A stretch of 26,378 nt of DNA. Origin: a virus. Each line of letters begins with the position of its first letter. Position 1 is the stretch's first letter. The DNA lies in the IMG/VR virus record IMGVR_UViG_3300031660_000048, positions 1-26,378 of that record; one strand, given 5' to 3'. Below the pieces are notes generated by a model. The model saw only the letters and a list, made by a program, of their open reading frames with translations, was not told the DNA's origin and searched no databases. Positions 24,613-26,378 of the stretch are shown in pieces. A program made the translations under genes and the position numbers.

Positions 24613-24979
24613 CAATCTTGCCGACCAATTGAATAATAGTTGGCGGCTTCATAGTTCCATCACTCGATGTTATATCTGTTTCTGTCTTAATAACTAAGCC
24701 ATGATTCGAGCTTAATGCTAGAGTTGCAGTCCGCTCTCTGAACTCTCCACTAAGCGAGCCATTCATAAGTTTTCTGCCTTGGTGTGTCATTAAAGTTCTT
24801 ACGATGTCGGAAAATTCAGGATACTTCCTCTCCCAATCGTTGACTGTATCCCTGTGAATGCCTAGTTCTAAAGCCAATCCATCAATCATAGGTATCTTAT
24901 CACCGTACTTAATATAGTTCTTTATATAGTCTTCAGCTTTCTCTAGTATCTTGTCATTATATTTACTTGGTCTAGCCAT
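24605..24979 (-). CDS. terS: Terminase small subunit
   Basis: A 124-residue protein directly upstream of terL. It opens with MARPSKYNDKILEKAEDYI and has a helix-turn-helix at about residues 31-58 (GLALELGIHRDTVNDWERKY), the DNA-recognition domain of P22 gp3/Sf6 gp1-like small terminases. A helical oligomerisation part follows (about 58-95), and a C-terminal beta/tail region ends in an acidic stretch, as needed for ring formation and contact with the large subunit. The ATG has GAGAAGG upstream and lies within the end of the previous gene (eight-base overlap). It should bind the pac site and regulate TerL; the pac site itself, often within or near terS, was not identified. Confidence 0.92.
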   Translation of the reverse strand: MARPSKYNDKILEKAEDYIKNYIKYGDKIPMIDGLALELGIHRDTVNDWERKYPEFSDIVRTLMTHQGRKLMNGSLSGEFRERTATLALSSNHGLVIKTETDITSSDGTMKPPTIIQLVGKIDD

Positions 24980-25202
24980 TTAGTTTACCTTCTCTCGGAA
25001 AATTAGTTCCAGTTGTGCCATACAATCCAACTGTCCTTGCTATATGTTTATCTATAACTTTTATTGGATCACCTGTTAGCTCTGAGCAATATTCAAGCAA
25101 GGCGATATACAAATAAGGTAATACAGTTGTGTCTGATATTTCCATTTCTGTTTCACCGTCTATGTCAAATTCATTGCCATCTATGTCAAATTTATTATCC
25201 AA
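24972..25202 (-). CDS. Small acidic hypothetical protein
   Basis: A 76-residue protein starting at a TTG (25202), which overlaps the end of ninB. A GGAGAG ribosome binding site stands six bases upstream, and no in-frame ATG occurs before residue 20, so the TTG start is well supported. The N-terminus holds a tandem FDID-Gly heptad (FDIDGNEFDIDGE), a 21-bp direct repeat in DNA, followed by an acidic stretch and a helical part with LPYLYIALLEYCSEL (about 28-42). It overlaps terS. No recognised family. An accessory to packaging or DNA processing would fit the location only. Confidence 0.68.
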   Translation of the reverse strand: MDNKFDIDGNEFDIDGETEMEISDTTVLPYLYIALLEYCSELTGDPIKVIDKHIARTVGLYGTTGTNFPREGKLNG

Positions 25203-25608
25203 CTAACTCTCTCCAATTATCAGGAAGATTAAGTGTGATTCCTAAGTCATTCTCAACCCAAGCTATAACGTCATCTAAAAAAATAGACATCTCTTTTGTA
25301 TTAAGTTCTGTTGTCGATTTTAACACCAGTCTTTGTTTCTTAGCAACCTCTTCAATTCTAGTATCAAGAAATTCTGTCTGACAATGTACCTTTATAGCTT
25401 TTTTAGTGTTACGAGTCTCTACTCTAACTTGATCTACAATGGCGTGATACAATTTGTTCTGTTGTCCGCTTCTAGTCATCTTATGTGGCTTAATACTTAT
25501 CACAGCTTCATCTCCGCTAGTGTTCTTAAAGAAACTTCGAGTCATATTCTCTATAATCTCCGCTTTAGGCTTGTCTCTCCTAAGTATTCTAGTTAATGTC
25601 TCACTCAT
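25195..25608 (-). CDS. ninB: NinB-like recombination protein
   Basis: A 137-residue protein resembling the NinB (Orf) family of lambda, which in lambda substitutes for RecFOR by binding single-stranded DNA and SSB during phage recombination. The family pattern is seen in RSGQQNKLYHAIVDQV (about 46-61), a middle helix (KAIKVHCQTEFL), and the C-terminal STTELNTKEMSIFLDDVIAW segment (about 98-117) followed by GITLNLP. Length fits (lambda Orf is about 146 residues). Its ATG overlaps the preceding stop (ATGA). Neighbouring YbcO-like and PD-(D/E)XK genes make a nin-region-like cluster. Moderate certainty because conservation is limited. Confidence 0.75.
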   Translation of the reverse strand: MSETLTRILRRDKPKAEIIENMTRSFFKNTSGDEAVISIKPHKMTRSGQQNKLYHAIVDQVRVETRNTKKAIKVHCQTEFLDTRIEEVAKKQRLVLKSTTELNTKEMSIFLDDVIAWVENDLGITLNLPDNWRELVG

Positions 25609-26078
25609 ATTGTATTCAATTGTTCTTGATCTAAAGCATAACCATCACCATGACCAAGGTTTGTTATGTTTTTAGTTTTAATAAGTTTCTCTGACTCAAC
25701 CCATCCGATTAAGTCGTATTTTGGAAACTGTCCAACCACTAAAAGATATATATCGCAGTCATCTATTTTTTTATTAAGAGTTGCTAATAGTTTTCCATTT
25801 TTATATTTAGTAGTTTTAACATCAACCCTAGAGCCTTTCTTTGTCATTAGGTCATATTTAGGCATGTCATACAAATCAATTGCAGTATCAGGGTATACGC
25901 CAAAATGCTTACAACACGCAACCTCACCACCAATACCATCAAGGTCTGTAATCCAATTTGGTTGGCTACCTATCTTCTTATCTATAATTCCTTTTGATCT
26001 AGCGTTATCATATCTACCAAGCGCAATACTGATTGACATCTGTTGCTCAATAGAATTTAAATTTACTTCTTTACTCAT
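25605..26078 (-). CDS. PD-(D/E)XK-like nuclease candidate
   Basis: A 157-residue protein from the ATG at 26078, chosen because it overlaps the upstream gene's stop by eight bases; earlier TTG (26123) and ATG (26120) starts would sit deep inside that gene. It shows the restriction-endonuclease-like core: a helix with Glu at residue 52 (GIGGEVACCKHFG), Asp at 76 (KYDLMTKKG), and the DVK triad at 86-88 (SRVDVKTTKY), followed by a strand (CDIYLLVVGQF). These are the expected E, D and D-x-K metal-binding positions. Many phages carry such single-domain nucleases for recombination, junction processing or host DNA breakdown. The specific substrate cannot be told. It is encoded next to NinB- and YbcO-like genes. 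Confidence 0.75.
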   Translation of the reverse strand: MSKEVNLNSIEQQMSISIALGRYDNARSKGIIDKKIGSQPNWITDLDGIGGEVACCKHFGVYPDTAIDLYDMPKYDLMTKKGSRVDVKTTKYKNGKLLATLNKKIDDCDIYLLVVGQFPKYDLIGWVESEKLIKTKNITNLGHGDGYALDQEQLNTI

Positions 26079-26378
26079 ACGGTGTCCGGGGAGCAGAAGC
26101 CGCCTCTGAATAGTATTCATCAACCAATAAAGACCGAACTAACTGTCTCTTGGTTCTTGTAATAGCAAACTGAGCCATCTCTTTAATGAAGTGCGGCTTG
26201 TAGTATGGATGCTCTAATGTGTCATAGAGTTTATGGCATGCATAACAACCGTAAAATCCTATGTCGTTTCCATGACCATCTTTAGCCTTAATTCCAACTC
26301 CCTGAACATTCTCATGACAGAAAACTACGTTCTCATTATTAACTCCTGAGTCACAGACATCGCTTTTAAAGGTACATG
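26071..26378 (-). CDS. YbcO-like HNH-type nuclease, N-terminus cut by window edge
   Basis: An open frame enters from the right edge and ends at TAA 26073-26071; 101 codons are visible. It begins at Cys (CTFKSDVCDSG) and continues through VVFCHENVQGVGIKAKD, GCYACHKLYD and a C-terminal helix with MAQFAITRTKRQLVRSL. The paired Cys, the Cys-His, and the CxxCH group match the YbcO family (DUF1364), zinc-binding HNH-like nucleases of lambdoid prophages such as DLP12. In that family only about ten residues precede the first Cys, so little is missing. A Tyr/Ser/Ala-rich tail extends past the usual end. It overlaps the PD-(D/E)XK gene. Probably single-strand DNA or junction nuclease activity, by family. 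Confidence 0.8.
   Translation of the reverse strand, partial: CTFKSDVCDSGVNNENVVFCHENVQGVGIKAKDGHGNDIGFYGCYACHKLYDTLEHPYYKPHFIKEMAQFAITRTKRQLVRSLLVDEYYSEAASAPRTPYE

Noticed and set aside
25666-26109. Plus-strand open frame of 147 codons.
   Set aside because: It is fully antisense to the PD-(D/E)XK gene, which has coupled start/stop overlaps and recognisable catalytic residues. There is no upstream ribosome binding site or plus-strand neighbour.

Overview
The window is a stretch of a tailed double-stranded DNA phage (or prophage) genome. It is AT-rich, and every credible gene lies on the minus strand, so transcription runs from right (26378) to left (1). Genes are packed with ATGA, GTGA and TAATG stop/start overlaps, and most starts have a clear GGAG-type ribosome binding site. 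The recognised structural families are a P22/SU10-like portal, an SU10-like major capsid protein and head-tail adaptor, and a P22 gp10-like nozzle, together with a block of ejection-type proteins. These point to a short-tailed (podovirus) particle. The base composition and the style of the hypothetical proteins remind me of marine phages of Alphaproteobacteria, but the host is inference only. There is no rRNA, tRNA, CRISPR array, transposase or integrase in view.

In transcription order, the right end (26378-24972) is the tail of a lambda nin-like DNA-processing cluster. It holds a YbcO-like HNH-type nuclease (cut by the window edge), a PD-(D/E)XK-fold nuclease candidate, a NinB-like recombination protein and a small acidic protein. 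The packaging genes terS and terL follow (24979-23299). Next to terL is a 637-residue protein (23302-21389) that shares sequence character with the C-terminal modules of phage 'large polyvalent proteins'; it is the most interesting unexplained gene here. After a short gap holding a promoter-like sequence come the neck and tail genes (21335-17409): adaptor, a small virion protein, a 20-residue-repeat beta-rich protein, the nozzle, and two small conserved proteins.

From 17407 to 9530 lies a block of five low-complexity or ejection-type virion proteins. Only then come portal, a small protein, scaffold and major capsid protein (9530-5213). A hairpin follows the capsid gene. The distal part (5148-1) holds a small protein, a 1004-residue fibre made of about 41 tandem 17-residue YadA-head-like repeats with a C-terminal S74 intramolecular chaperone, two small hypotheticals, and two exported proteins with Sec signal peptides, the last of which runs off the left edge.

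The layout is coherent. Packaging enzymes fill a capsid built from portal, scaffold and coat; adaptor and nozzle close the short tail; ejection proteins ride inside; the fibre and beta-repeat protein probably contact the host. The order is unusual because portal, scaffold and coat are separated from the terminase by the whole neck/ejection block. No endolysin or holin is identifiable in this window.
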